Numbered from the stretch's first letter, positions 1 through 8,544 are shown. The stretch: 64,000 nucleotides of DNA from Roseibium aestuarii (GCF_008477545.1 NZ_VORA01000001.1:1116001-1180000), one strand, 5' to 3'. Numbers and translations: made by a program. Notes: generated by a model from the letters alone, not told the origin.

Positions 1-156
1 GGGCGCTGAGCCGGTTCGGACAGGAATGAGAGAGACGGTGGCGGACCAGCGGATGCGAGAAGGCTGGATCACGTCGCCAGGGGCCGAGCCCAGGAGGAAC
101 GCCGGAGTGACGGCCGTTCGGATCCGGTTCGGTTCCGCGAGAGGGAGACCAAGGAA

Positions 157-3141
157 ATGCTGAGGAAAAAGTCGAGCCGCATGGCCCGTCCGACCCAGGG
201 CCGCCTTGCTGCGGTGCTGTCGGGCGCCACCATGGCCACCATGGACCGGCGTACGTTCCTGCGTCGCTCCGGTCTGGCTGCCGGTGGTGTTGCCGCCGTG
301 ACGGCCCTGTCGGGTGGCGCCATGGTGAAGAAGGCCGAGGCTGCAGGCGCAGCCGGTGCCGGCAAGGTGGAAATCAAGAAGTCCGTCTGCACCCACTGCT
401 CGGTCGGTTGTACCGTTCTGGCGGAAGTGCAGGACGGCGTCTGGGTGGGCCAGGAGCCGGGCTTCGACAGCCCGTTCAACTTGGGTTCCCATTGCGCCAA
501 GGGCGCGTCCGTGCGCGAGCATGCCCATGGCGAGCGTCGCCTCAAGTACCCGATGAAGCTCGTCGGCGGAAAGTGGGAGCGCATCTCCTGGGACACCGCC
601 ATCGATGAGCTCGGCGACAAGATGATGCAGGTCCGCGACGAATTCGGTCCGGACTCCGTCTACTGGCTCGGCTCCGCCAAGCACTCCAACGAACAGGCCT
701 ATCTGCTGCGCAAGTTCGCTGCCTTCTTCGGCACGAACAACATCGACCACCAGGCCCGTATCTGTCACTCCACCACGGTCGCAGGTGTTGCCAACACCTG
801 GGGCTATGGCGCGATGACCAACTCCTACAACGACATCCATAACTCCAAGGCGATCTTCCTGATCGGCGGCAATCCGGCCGAGGCCCATCCGGTCTCCCTG
901 ATGCACCTGCTCAAGGCCAAGGAAGAAAACAATGCCCCGCTGATCGTCTGCGATCCGCGCTTCACGCGCACCGCGGCGCATGCCACCGAATATGTCCGCT
1001 TCCGTCCGGGCACGGACGTTGCCCTCGTCTGGGGCATTCTGTGGCACATCTTCGAGAACGGCTGGGAAGACAAGGAATTCATCCGCCAGCGTGTCTGGGG
1101 CATGGATCAGATCCGCGGCGAAGTGGCCAAGTGGACGCCGGAAGAGGTCGAGAACGTCACCGGCGTTCCGGGCTCCCAGCTCAAGCGCGTGGCTCGCACC
1201 CTGGTCAACAACCGTCCGGGCACCGTGATCTGGTGCATGGGCGGCACCCAGCACACCAACGGCAACAACAACACCCGCGCCTACTGCATCCTGCAGCTGG
1301 CCCTTGGCAACATGGGCAAGGCCGGTGGCGGCACCAACATCTTCCGCGGCCATGACAACGTTCAGGGCGCGACCGATCTGGGCGTGCTGGCCGACACCCT
1401 GCCGGGCTACTACGGCCTGACCGACGGCTCCTGGGCTCACTGGGCCCGCGTCTGGGACGTGGACGTCAAGTCGATCCGCGAGCGCTTCTCGGTCATGAAG
1501 GGCAAGGACGGCAAGGACGTGCCGATGATCAACGAGTCGGGCATTCCGGTGTCCCGATGGATCGACGGCGTTCTGGAAGACGAAGACAAGCTGCAGCAGC
1601 CGCACAACACCAAGGTCATGGTGTTCTGGGGTCATGCCCCGAACTCCCAGACCCGTCTGCCGGACATGAAGGTGGCGATGGAGAAGCTCGATACCCTGGT
1701 GGTCATCGATCCCTATCCGACCGTCTCCGCAGTGCTCTCCGACCGCAAGGACGGCGTCTACCTGCTCCCGGCCTCGACCCAGTTCGAGACCTACGGCTCG
1801 GTGACGGCGTCCAACCGCTCCCTGCAGTGGCGCGAGAAGGTGGTCGAGCCGCTCTTCGAGAGCCTGCCGGACCACACGATCATGTACAAGTTCGCCAAGA
1901 AGTTCGGCTTCGACGGCGACATGTTCAAGCACATCCAGGTCAATGGCGAAGAGCCGCTGATCGAGGACATCACCCGCGAGTTCAACCGCGGCATGTGGAC
2001 CATCGGCTACACCGGCCAGTCGCCGGAGCGCATGAAGCTTCACATGGAAAACCAGCACACCTTCGACCGCACCACCCTGCGGGCGAATGGCGGCCCGTGC
2101 GACGGCGACTTCTACGGCATGCCGTGGCCGTGCTGGGGCACTCCGGAAATGAAGCATCCGGGCTCTGCCAACCTCTATGACACCTCCCTGCCGGTCGCCG
2201 AAGGCGGCATGGGCTTCCGCGCCCGCTACGGCGTGGAGCGCAACGGCGAGAACCTTCTGGCCGAAGGCTCCTGGCCGGTCGGCTCGGAGATCGAGGACGG
2301 CTATCCGGAATTCACCATGGCCATGCTGGAAAAGCTCGGCTGGGACAAGGATCTGACCAAGGAAGAGCGCGCCTCCATCGAGAAGGTCGCGGGCTATGTC
2401 CGCAACGACAAGGAAGAGGTGGGCGAACAGTCCCAGACCGGTCCCTATCCGTCCGATTGGGCAGAGAAGATCGGCGGCGTGAACTGGAAGACCGACCTGT
2501 CGGGCGGCATCCAGCGCGTGGCGATCAAGCATGGCTGCGCGCCCTACGGCAACGCCAAGGCCCGTGCGGTCGTCTGGACCTTCCCGGATCCGATCCCGCT
2601 GCACCGCGAGCCGCTCTACACCAACCGGCGTGACCTGCTGGAGAAGTATGCGACCTACGAGGACAAGACCTTCTGGCGTGTGCCGACGGCCTACAAGTCC
2701 ATCCAGGACAACGACTTCTCCAAGGACTTCCCGATGATCCTCACCTCCGGCCGTCTGGTCGAATACGAGGGTGGCGGGGACGAGACGCGCTCCAACCCGT
2801 GGCTGGCCGAGCTGCAGCAGGACATGTTCATCGAGATCAACACCGGGGACGCCAACGACCTTGGCATCCGGGACGGCGAGATGGTCTGGGTGCACGGTCC
2901 GGAAGGCGGCAAGGTGAAGGTCATGGCCATGGTCACCGAGCGCGTCGGACGCGGCGTGACCTTCATGCCCTTCCACTTCGGCGGCTTCTATCAGGGCGAG
3001 GACCTGCGCGGGAAATATCCCTCCGGCGCCGATCCCTATGTCCTGGGTGAAAGCACCAACACTGCACAGACCTATGGCTACGACAGCGTCACCCAGATGC
3101 AGGAAACCAAGGCAACCCTTTGCCGGGTCGAACGGGCGTAA
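157..3141 (+). CDS. fdhA: Formate dehydrogenase catalytic (alpha) subunit, Tat-exported, Mo/W-bis-MGD enzyme
   Basis: Oxidises formate to CO2 at a molybdopterin (Mo or W) centre on the periplasmic side and passes electrons to the adjacent ferredoxin subunit. The 994-residue protein has a long Tat signal: the twin-arginine motif MDRRTFLRR begins at residue 29 and is followed by an Ala/Gly-rich hydrophobic stretch. A [4Fe-4S] site is formed by C78, C81, C85 and C113. The active site is C203-H204 in ARICHS, so this is a Cys enzyme and not a selenocysteine one. A C-terminal molydop-binding domain lies around residues 860-990. The ATG at 157 has GAGGGAGA 8 nt upstream. ATGs at 181, 232 and 241 would also keep the Tat motif. 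Size and neighbours match the FdhABC/FDH3 family. The promoter lies left of the window or within the first 150 bases. Confidence 0.95.
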   Translation: MLRKKSSRMARPTQGRLAAVLSGATMATMDRRTFLRRSGLAAGGVAAVTALSGGAMVKKAEAAGAAGAGKVEIKKSVCTHCSVGCTVLAEVQDGVWVGQEPGFDSPFNLGSHCAKGASVREHAHGERRLKYPMKLVGGKWERISWDTAIDELGDKMMQVRDEFGPDSVYWLGSAKHSNEQAYLLRKFAAFFGTNNIDHQARICHSTTVAGVANTWGYGAMTNSYNDIHNSKAIFLIGGNPAEAHPVSLMHLLKAKEENNAPLIVCDPRFTRTAAHATEYVRFRPGTDVALVWGILWHIFENGWEDKEFIRQRVWGMDQIRGEVAKWTPEEVENVTGVPGSQLKRVARTLVNNRPGTVIWCMGGTQHTNGNNNTRAYCILQLALGNMGKAGGGTNIFRGHDNVQGATDLGVLADTLPGYYGLTDGSWAHWARVWDVDVKSIRERFSVMKGKDGKDVPMINESGIPVSRWIDGVLEDEDKLQQPHNTKVMVFWGHAPNSQTRLPDMKVAMEKLDTLVVIDPYPTVSAVLSDRKDGVYLLPASTQFETYGSVTASNRSLQWREKVVEPLFESLPDHTIMYKFAKKFGFDGDMFKHIQVNGEEPLIEDITREFNRGMWTIGYTGQSPERMKLHMENQHTFDRTTLRANGGPCDGDFYGMPWPCWGTPEMKHPGSANLYDTSLPVAEGGMGFRARYGVERNGENLLAEGSWPVGSEIEDGYPEFTMAMLEKLGWDKDLTKEERASIEKVAGYVRNDKEEVGEQSQTGPYPSDWAEKIGGVNWKTDLSGGIQRVAIKHGCAPYGNAKARAVVWTFPDPIPLHREPLYTNRRDLLEKYATYEDKTFWRVPTAYKSIQDNDFSKDFPMILTSGRLVEYEGGGDETRSNPWLAELQQDMFIEINTGDANDLGIRDGEMVWVHGPEGGKVKVMAMVTERVGRGVTFMPFHFGGFYQGEDLRGKYPSGADPYVLGESTNTAQTYGYDSVTQMQETKATLCRVERA

Positions 3142-3156
3142 GGGAGGAGAACAACA

Positions 3157-3756
3157 ATGGCACGTATGAAATTCCTCTGTGACGCCGAACGCTGCATCGA
3201 GTGCAACGCCTGCGTTACCGCCTGCAAGAACGAGCACGAAGTGCCGTGGGGCATCAACCGCCGTCGCGTCGTGACGATCAACGACGGCAAGCCCGGCGAG
3301 CGGTCCATCTCGGTGGCCTGCATGCACTGCTCCGACGCGCCCTGCATGGCCGTCTGCCCGGTGGATTGCTTCTACCAGACCGACGAAGGCGTGGTCCTGC
3401 ACTCCAAGGACCTGTGCATCGGCTGCGGCTACTGCTTCTATGCCTGCCCCTTCGGCGCGCCGCAGTATCCGCAGGCCGGCAACTTCGGTTCCCGTGGCAA
3501 GATGGACAAGTGCACCTTCTGCGCCGGTGGCCCGGAAGCGGACAATTCCGCAGCCGAGTTCCAGAAGTACGGTCGCAACCGTCTGGCCGAAGGCAAGCTG
3601 CCGCTCTGCGCCGAAATGTGCTCCACCAAGGCCCTGCTCGCCGGTGACGGCGATGTGGTCTCCGCGATCTACCGCGAGCGCGTTGTCGCCCGCGGCTTCG
3701 GATCCGGCGCCTGGGGCTGGGGCACCGCCTATGAGCAGAAGGCCGGCGGTCTCTGA
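3157..3756 (+). CDS. fdhB: Formate dehydrogenase iron-sulfur (beta) subunit, FDH3 type
   Basis: Electron-transfer subunit (199 aa) carrying electrons from the catalytic subunit toward the membrane cytochrome b. Four cysteine groups typical of a four-[4Fe-4S] DMSOR/FdhB-type ferredoxin are visible: C13-x2-C16-x2-C19-x3-C23, a CMHC...CMAVCP group, CIGCGYCFYACP, and CTFC with a later CAEMC. It has no signal peptide, as expected for a subunit co-exported with the Tat-borne alpha subunit. The start has GGAGG 8 nt upstream and lies 15 bp after fdhA, so the two genes are co-transcribed. Also called fdh3B in current annotation. No membrane anchor is visible, unlike E. coli FdnH. A strong hairpin follows within 50 bp. 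Confidence 0.94.
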   Translation: MARMKFLCDAERCIECNACVTACKNEHEVPWGINRRRVVTINDGKPGERSISVACMHCSDAPCMAVCPVDCFYQTDEGVVLHSKDLCIGCGYCFYACPFGAPQYPQAGNFGSRGKMDKCTFCAGGPEADNSAAEFQKYGRNRLAEGKLPLCAEMCSTKALLAGDGDVVSAIYRERVVARGFGSGAWGWGTAYEQKAGGL

Positions 3757-3804
3757 GCGACGGCATCGACAAACTCGCGGTTGGCCCCATCTTCCGCGAT
3801 TAGA

Positions 3805-3842
3805 GGAAACGGAGGCTTCCCAGACGGGAGGTCTCCGTTTCC
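3805..3842 (+). terminator. Long intercistronic hairpin after fdhB
   Basis: Perfect 10-bp inverted repeat (GGAAACGGAG at 3805-3814 against CTCCGTTTCC at 3833-3842). The 18-nt loop can pair further (TTCCC with GGGA). There is no clean U-run, so it may be a weak terminator or an mRNA-stabilising/processing hairpin that lowers expression of the genes after fdhB. Confidence 0.6.
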
Positions 3843-3910
3843 AGCATTGGCGCAAGGTCGCCTTGGCAAGGGTCTGCACCGAGCAGGCCGGATGGCCGCG
3901 ACCCCTCGCA

Positions 3911-3944
3911 ACCAGGCTTCGGCCAGGACCAGGCTTCGGCCAGG
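3911..3944 (+). repeat. Tandem 17-bp duplication in the ribosome-binding region of the lipoprotein gene
   Basis: Two perfect back-to-back copies of ACCAGGCTTCGGCCAGG (3911-3927 and 3928-3944). The second copy supplies the start of the AGGAG ribosome-binding site for the ATG at 3957. Simple slippage could change the copy number. Confidence 0.85.
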
Positions 3945-3956
3945 AGAAGACACCAG

Positions 3957-4160
3957 ATGACGAGCCACGTAAACGGCCGCACCTTCAAGACCATCGTGAT
4001 CCTCGCCGGCCTGCTGGCCGGGCTTTCCGCATGCCGCGAGAGTGAGGAACACCGCCAGATCAAGCTCGAGAAGGGCGGATATGCCGGGCAGCACGACAAC
4101 CAGCTGAACGAGGACACCCTCCGCCAGCTGCGCCAGCGCGGCAGCCTTCAGCAGAACTGA
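3957..4160 (+). CDS. Small lipoprotein of the formate dehydrogenase operon
   Basis: A 67-residue protein of unknown function. It has a lipoprotein signal: a basic N-terminus, a hydrophobic stretch (IVILAGLLAGLSAC) and a lipobox LSAC giving a mature protein that begins at Cys. The mature part is about 40 residues, charged and Gln-rich, with no recognised domain. AGGAG lies 10 nt upstream of the ATG. It sits between the ferredoxin and cytochrome b subunits in the same orientation, so it probably acts at the membrane with the FDH complex, for example in assembly or anchoring. That role is inferred only from position. Confidence 0.8.
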   Translation: MTSHVNGRTFKTIVILAGLLAGLSACRESEEHRQIKLEKGGYAGQHDNQLNEDTLRQLRQRGSLQQN

Positions 4161-4212
4161 GCTTCAACTAGCGCCCCGCCGGACGGGACGGGGCGATCGG
4201 GAGACGAAACCA

Positions 4213-5376
4213 ATGATGGCGACCCACACCCGCAAGGATTTCAGAGGGGCATTCGACCGGCTGGGGGCCGCGCTTGCGGCACCACTCCTGCTCGTGACCC
4301 TTGTCCTCTCGCTGCTGGCCTTCACCGGCGCGGCCTCCGCCCAGCAGGCGGTGCGCACCGGCGACGAAGTGACCTCGGAAACCCCGGTTGACGGTCTGGT
4401 TCCGGGCAACACCCTGGGCGACACGTCTGATGCCGACTACTGGCGCGCGGTGCGCTCCGGCACCCAGGGTTTCGTGTCCATCCCGGACAAGAAGGCCGGC
4501 ACGCTGGTCCAGTCCGAGGGCGAGGCCTGGCGCTCCTTCCGCAATGGCCCTCTGTCGCTCTATGCCAGCTGGGCGATCCTGGGCACCATCGTGGTGCTTT
4601 GCCTGTTCTATGCCCTGCGCGGACGCATCCGCATCGAGCATGGCCGGTCCGCCGCCACCATCACCCGCTTCGCCTGGATCGAGCGCTTCGGCCACTGGAT
4701 GACCGCGATCTCCTTCGTGATCCTGGGCCTGACCGGGCTGAACGTGCTCTATGGCCGCTATGCCCTGCGCCCAGTGATCGGGGACGAGGCCTTCGGCTTC
4801 CTCACACAGGTCGGCAAGTATCTGCACAATTATCTGGCTTTCGCCTTCATGGCAGGCCTGGTGATGATCTTCGTCATGTGGGTGCGCCACAACCTGCCGG
4901 ACCGTACCGACGGCAAGTGGCTGCTGCAGGCCGGCGGGCTCTTCTCCAAGAAGCTGCATCCGCCCGCGAAGAAGTTCAACGCGGGTCAGAAGCTGATCTT
5001 CTGGTCGGTGATCCTGGGCGGCCTCTCGCTCTCGCTTTCCGGCTGGGCGCTGCTCTTCCCCTTCACCACCCACTTCTTCTCCGACACGTTCTCTCACGTG
5101 AACTGGCTCTTCGGCACCGACCTGCCGACGTCCCTGAGCGTGTTGCAGGAACAGCAGATCAACCAGCTCTGGCACACGATCATGGCCATCTTCATGGTCT
5201 GCGTGATCCTGGCCCACATCTACATCGGCTCCATCGGCATGGAAGGCGCCTTCGATGCCATGGGCTCCGGCGAGGTGGATCTGAACTGGGCGAAGGAACA
5301 CCATTCGCTCTGGGTCGACGAAGTGCAGGAACGCGAGGCGGGCCGCCGCAGCACGGCCGCGCAGCCGGCCGAATGA
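4213..5376 (+). CDS. fdhC: Formate dehydrogenase cytochrome b556 (gamma) subunit
   Basis: Integral membrane diheme cytochrome b (387 aa) that anchors FDH and passes electrons to quinone. An N-terminal cleavable signal ends near AASA-QQ (residue about 43) and is followed by a periplasmic stretch of about 70 residues. Transmembrane segments start near residue 116 (ASWAILGTIVVLCLFYAL), then WMTAISFVILGLTGLNVLYG, the LHNYLAFAFMAGLVMIF region, LIFWSVILGGLSLSLSGWAL, and a last one containing HTIMAIFMVCVILAHIYIG. Histidines in these helices are the likely heme ligands. The GxEGAFDAMGSGEVDLNWAK tail is typical of this family. Two ATGs stand in tandem (4213 and 4216) with GGGAGA upstream. The signal-peptide-plus-extension form is the long alphaproteobacterial version, compared with about 210 aa for E. 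coli FdnI. Confidence 0.93.
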   Translation: MMATHTRKDFRGAFDRLGAALAAPLLLVTLVLSLLAFTGAASAQQAVRTGDEVTSETPVDGLVPGNTLGDTSDADYWRAVRSGTQGFVSIPDKKAGTLVQSEGEAWRSFRNGPLSLYASWAILGTIVVLCLFYALRGRIRIEHGRSAATITRFAWIERFGHWMTAISFVILGLTGLNVLYGRYALRPVIGDEAFGFLTQVGKYLHNYLAFAFMAGLVMIFVMWVRHNLPDRTDGKWLLQAGGLFSKKLHPPAKKFNAGQKLIFWSVILGGLSLSLSGWALLFPFTTHFFSDTFSHVNWLFGTDLPTSLSVLQEQQINQLWHTIMAIFMVCVILAHIYIGSIGMEGAFDAMGSGEVDLNWAKEHHSLWVDEVQEREAGRRSTAAQPAE

Positions 5377-5381
5377 GACCG

Positions 5382-5407
5382 CGGCGGTTCGGTTCGCCGG
5401 ACCGCCG
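5382..5407 (+). terminator. Intercistronic hairpin after the cytochrome b gene
   Basis: An 11-bp stem (5382-5392 with 5397-5407, one G-U pair) closed by a TTCG loop, in the 64-bp gap before the WD40-cytochrome c gene. No T-run follows, so it is more likely an mRNA-stability element than a full terminator. Confidence 0.55.
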
Positions 5408-5440
5408 TCGTTCCCGCGACACGCCACGGAGCCAGATCCG

Positions 5441-6907
5441 ATGCACAGGGTCAGTCTGTCCGACAGCCGGAGATCGACGGGGCGCTTCCGCCGGTCCCTG
5501 GCGGCTGGCCTGATCCCGGCTGCGCTGGTCGCGGTCGCCTTCGCAACAGGTGCAGGGGCCGAAACGGCAAGGCACCCCGACACGGCCGTTTCCTGGCCCG
5601 ACGTCCTTGCTGGCCACGGCGGCCCGGTGAAGTCCGTGCAGATGTCCCCGGACGGACAGCGCATGATCTCAACGTCCTTCGATTATTCAGCCCGGGTGTG
5701 GACCGCGCCGGCAGAGGGGGCGTCTCTCGCCGAGCCGCAGGTGCTGATCGGCCATGAGGCGGCGGTGAATGATGCCCGCTTCCTCCCCGGCAACCGTGCC
5801 GCCACCGTGTCCGACGACAGCGACCTGATCATCTGGGATCTCGGTTCGGGCACGCCGCTCCACCGCTTTCCGGGCAAGGGGGAGAAGGTTCTCTCCCTCG
5901 AAGTCTCCGACGACGGCGCCCACATCGGCGTCGCGAGCTGGGAGAACGAGGCCCGGATCTACGATCTGACCGGTCCCGAACCCCGTCTGGAGGCCACGCT
6001 TTCAGGTCACCGCAACAACGTCAATGCCCTGGCCTTCTCGCCCGAGGGCGACAAGGTATGGACCGCGTCCACCGATGGAGCCATCCGGCGCTTCGACCGG
6101 GTGACGGCTGCGCTGGAACGACAGCTCTTCTCCCTGGGCTGGGGGATCAACACCCTGAAGCGTCTGGACGACGGGCGCAGTCTCCTGTTCGGCGGAGCGG
6201 ACGGAACGGTCGGGCTGATCGACGGCGAGAGCGGCTTCGATCTCGGTCGCCTGACACCCCACAGCCGCCCGGTTCTGGCCCTTGCCGTCTCGCCGGACGG
6301 GCGTCGGCTCGCCAGCGGCGGGGGCGACGGGCTCATCCACGTGCATGACCGGGCGACCCAGACCCTGATCGAGACCTTCGAGACCCCTTATGGTCCGGTC
6401 TGGGGCCTGAGCTTCGACCCGGAGGGAACGGCGCTCTATTATGTCGGCCTGGACGACACCATCCACCGCTGGCAGATCACCCCGCGCAAGCCGTTCGAGC
6501 CGCTGGAGGTGACCTATCCCCGTCGCTTCCAGGTGGCGGATGCGGACGATCCGGGCGCGCTGCAATTCGCCCGCAAGTGCTCGGTCTGTCATACGCTCAC
6601 ACCGGATGACGGCAACCGCGCGGGACCGACCCTTTACGGGGTCTTCGGCCGCAAGGCCGGATCCCTTCCGGGCTATCCCTATTCGGACGCCCTGCTGAAA
6701 AGTGATATCGTCTGGTCCCGCGAGAGCATTTCGCAGCTCTTCGAACATGGACCGGATGTCGTGACCCCGGGCACGAAGATGCCCATCCAGCGCATGCGCT
6801 CACCGGACGACCGGCTGGCGCTTGTGACATTCCTTGAAAAGGCGACGCGCCCGACCTCAGGCGGTTCGGCAGCGTCGCAAGACACCACCGGAGACACAGT
6901 GAAATGA
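5441..6907 (+). CDS. WD40 beta-propeller fused to a class I cytochrome c, exported
   Basis: A 488-residue protein. Residues 1-38 form a signal peptide (hydrophobic AAGLIPAALVAVAFATGAGA). Residues about 45-355 contain WD40-type repeats, recognisable by recurring blocks such as GHGGPVKSVQMSPDG, GHEAAVNDARF, GHRNNVNALAFSPEGD and LAVSPDGRRLASGGGDGLIH. Residues about 365-470 form a mono-heme cytochrome c with C380-x2-C383-H384 and a likely axial Met447 in GTKMPIQRM. The heme domain looks like small mitochondrial-type cytochrome c (GPTLYGVFGRKAG). It is encoded within the FDH run and overlaps the next gene by ATGA. Inferred role: a periplasmic electron acceptor or docking partner for formate dehydrogenase. 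The fusion is plain in the sequence, but its function is not established to my knowledge. Confidence 0.88.
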   Translation: MHRVSLSDSRRSTGRFRRSLAAGLIPAALVAVAFATGAGAETARHPDTAVSWPDVLAGHGGPVKSVQMSPDGQRMISTSFDYSARVWTAPAEGASLAEPQVLIGHEAAVNDARFLPGNRAATVSDDSDLIIWDLGSGTPLHRFPGKGEKVLSLEVSDDGAHIGVASWENEARIYDLTGPEPRLEATLSGHRNNVNALAFSPEGDKVWTASTDGAIRRFDRVTAALERQLFSLGWGINTLKRLDDGRSLLFGGADGTVGLIDGESGFDLGRLTPHSRPVLALAVSPDGRRLASGGGDGLIHVHDRATQTLIETFETPYGPVWGLSFDPEGTALYYVGLDDTIHRWQITPRKPFEPLEVTYPRRFQVADADDPGALQFARKCSVCHTLTPDDGNRAGPTLYGVFGRKAGSLPGYPYSDALLKSDIVWSRESISQLFEHGPDVVTPGTKMPIQRMRSPDDRLALVTFLEKATRPTSGGSAASQDTTGDTVK

Positions 6908-7074
6908 CTGCATTCCTTTCCAGCCTTGCCGCTATGGTCGTGATCGGTGTCGGCGCCTGGGTCGTGCTCACCCAGGAACTCGACTATTCCTCCGTGTCCA
7001 CCTATCAGAGCCATAACCCGTCTGCCGTGCGTCTGGATCCGGGCATGGGCGAGCGCCCGGGCGAGACCCATTGA
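6904..7074 (+). CDS. 56-residue single-pass membrane peptide coupled to the WD40-cytochrome c gene
   Basis: A short gene whose ATG (6904) overlaps the preceding stop codon (ATGA at 6904-6907), a classic translational-coupling arrangement. The peptide starts MTAFLSSLAAMVVIGVGAWV, one hydrophobic helix, and continues with a polar 30-residue tail (QELDYSSVSTYQSHNPSAVR and so on) that would face the periplasm if the N-terminus is inside. No known domain is recognised. Its position suggests a small accessory subunit or membrane tether for the WD40-cytochrome c or the FDH complex. That is inference. Confidence 0.72.
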   Translation: MTAFLSSLAAMVVIGVGAWVVLTQELDYSSVSTYQSHNPSAVRLDPGMGERPGETH

Positions 7075-7247
7075 TCGAGCAATCTCAAAGGCTTGTGCAG
7101 TCTGATTGAATCAGGCTGCCAGGCACTTGACTCTGTTCGTGAGGGCATGGACGGGCGTCTGGTCCCGCATGCCCCGATGCAGACACGACCCGCTCGCACC
7201 CGCCCCCGCCCCCGCCCCTGGACCAGTCCTCCGCAAGCAAGATCCAC

Positions 7248-8045
7248 ATGACCGACCTGTCCCTTCCGCCGCTTCTGACCTCCCGGCCCGTTGTCCCGCC
7301 GCAGGACCCCTTCGCCAGTGCGCTCGAGGCGCTGCGGATGGACGCGACCGAGGCCGGGGATCTCTTCTGGTCCGTGCGCGACGACCGGCTGGATTACGCC
7401 CTGGTGCTCGCTCCCGAAGTTGGGCCGCAGCAGGCCCGCCACATGATCTTCGTGGCCATGGTGGCCGCCGCTGACGCCCTGGGCGCCATCGCGCCACCGG
7501 AGCTGGCGATCACCTGGGACTGGCCGCTCGGCCTCTTTGCCAACCGGGGACGGGTGGGCAAGGTGCGGCTTGCCATGAGCGAGACCCTTGACGGTGATGG
7601 TGCGCCCGAGTGGCTGGTGCTGGGTCAATCCCTCGCGCTGAAGCCGGAAAGCGTCAGGTCCGCCGAGGACACCGATCCGGGCCTGCGGCCGGAGATCACC
7701 TCGCTCTGGGACGAAGGGGCTGTGGATCTGGAAACCGCACCTCTGCTGGAAAGCCTGTCCCGCCATTTCCTGACCTGGCTGAACCGCTGGGAAGGGGAGG
7801 GGCTGCGCGCCCTGATGGACGCCTGGCTGTTCCGCTGTGATCTCTATCGCAAGCCGGTCCGCTTCGAGACCGAAGATGGCGTAGTGGAAGGCACCATGCT
7901 CGGACTTGATGACGGGGGCAACCTGATCGTCGAGACGGCTGAGGGCACGCGTATGGTCGCCCTCGACGTGGCCCTGACGCGGGAAGACGCTGCTGCGGCC
8001 TGGCCGGCAGTCGCCCCTTCCACTGGCCCTCATGAGGTTGCCTGA
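7248..8045 (+). CDS. Biotin/lipoate protein ligase-like protein with C-terminal DUF4444
   Basis: A 265-residue cytosolic protein that I recognise as the alphaproteobacterial biotin/lipoate ligase-like family with a DUF4444 tail. Supporting stretches are the ITWDWPLGLFANRGRVGKVRL core (the 'G+VG' ligase-like strand region) and a C-terminal small beta domain (GVVEGTMLGLDDGGNLIVET) that resembles the BPL C-terminal SH3-like domain. Its substrate is unknown. It overlaps or abuts the next gene and heads a set of three coupled genes after the FDH structural genes. I infer a role in maturation or modification connected with formate metabolism, not general biotinylation. ATG at 7248; the 173-bp gap before it has a C-rich stretch (CCCGCC repeats near 7200). 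Confidence 0.75.
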   Translation: MTDLSLPPLLTSRPVVPPQDPFASALEALRMDATEAGDLFWSVRDDRLDYALVLAPEVGPQQARHMIFVAMVAAADALGAIAPPELAITWDWPLGLFANRGRVGKVRLAMSETLDGDGAPEWLVLGQSLALKPESVRSAEDTDPGLRPEITSLWDEGAVDLETAPLLESLSRHFLTWLNRWEGEGLRALMDAWLFRCDLYRKPVRFETEDGVVEGTMLGLDDGGNLIVETAEGTRMVALDVALTREDAAAAWPAVAPSTGPHEVA

Positions 8046-8046
8046 C

Positions 8047-8544
8047 ATGCCCAAGGCCCTGCGCGTGATCCGGCTGGACGCGTCCGACACCCACGTCTTT
8101 GCCGCGGTCGCCCAGCCCGATGAATGGGCGGTGCCTGGCACCACGGTCTTTGCCAGCGGCGCCTTCGGGGATCCCGGCGAGCTGAAGGGCAAGGCCCGAC
8201 AGGCCTTCGTCAGCGGCTTCCTCGGATGTGTCTCCTTCGGATATTCCACGCTGGTCAGCGTCGGCGAGGCGCGGACCGACGAGCTGGAGGCGGCCGTGGA
8301 GGCTCTCGGCCAGCATTTCGTCCGGGCCTGCGGCGCGCCCAATGACATGGTCGCCCGCGAGGCGGCGCGCGAGGAAATGACCGCAGCACAGGATCTGGCG
8401 GCAGACCTGCCGCTCAACACGCTGCTGGCGCTGGCGCGCGAAGTGGGCGAGAACGGTGAGCTTCGGGAACGCATCCAGGTGGTCGTTCCCGCCGACAAGG
8501 AGGCCCACGCCCGCATCTGGGACGTGGTCGAGGAGGGGGAATGA
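8047..8544 (+). CDS. Conserved protein of unknown function, probably DUF6505 family
   Basis: About 165 residues starting MPKALRVIRLDASDTHVFAA. An alternative start at 8032 would overlap the previous gene by 14 bp. I prefer the ATG at 8047, 1 nt after the upstream stop, because TGAGG sits 9 nt before it and the family-like N-terminus begins there. No signal peptide, membrane segment or cofactor motif is seen; it is acidic and probably cytosolic. One feature is GFLGCVSFGYSTLV with a single Cys. I recall this family as DUF6505, found with alphaproteobacterial FDH genes, but cannot verify it here. The stop overlaps the next ATG (ATGA). Confidence 0.72.
   Translation: MPKALRVIRLDASDTHVFAAVAQPDEWAVPGTTVFASGAFGDPGELKGKARQAFVSGFLGCVSFGYSTLVSVGEARTDELEAAVEALGQHFVRACGAPNDMVAREAAREEMTAAQDLAADLPLNTLLALAREVGENGELRERIQVVVPADKEAHARIWDVVEEGE

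Noticed and set aside
26-163. 45-codon open frame overlapping the fdhA start
   Set aside because: The ribosome-binding site is too close to the ATG, the peptide is Arg-rich without a signal or domain, and no family resemblance is seen.
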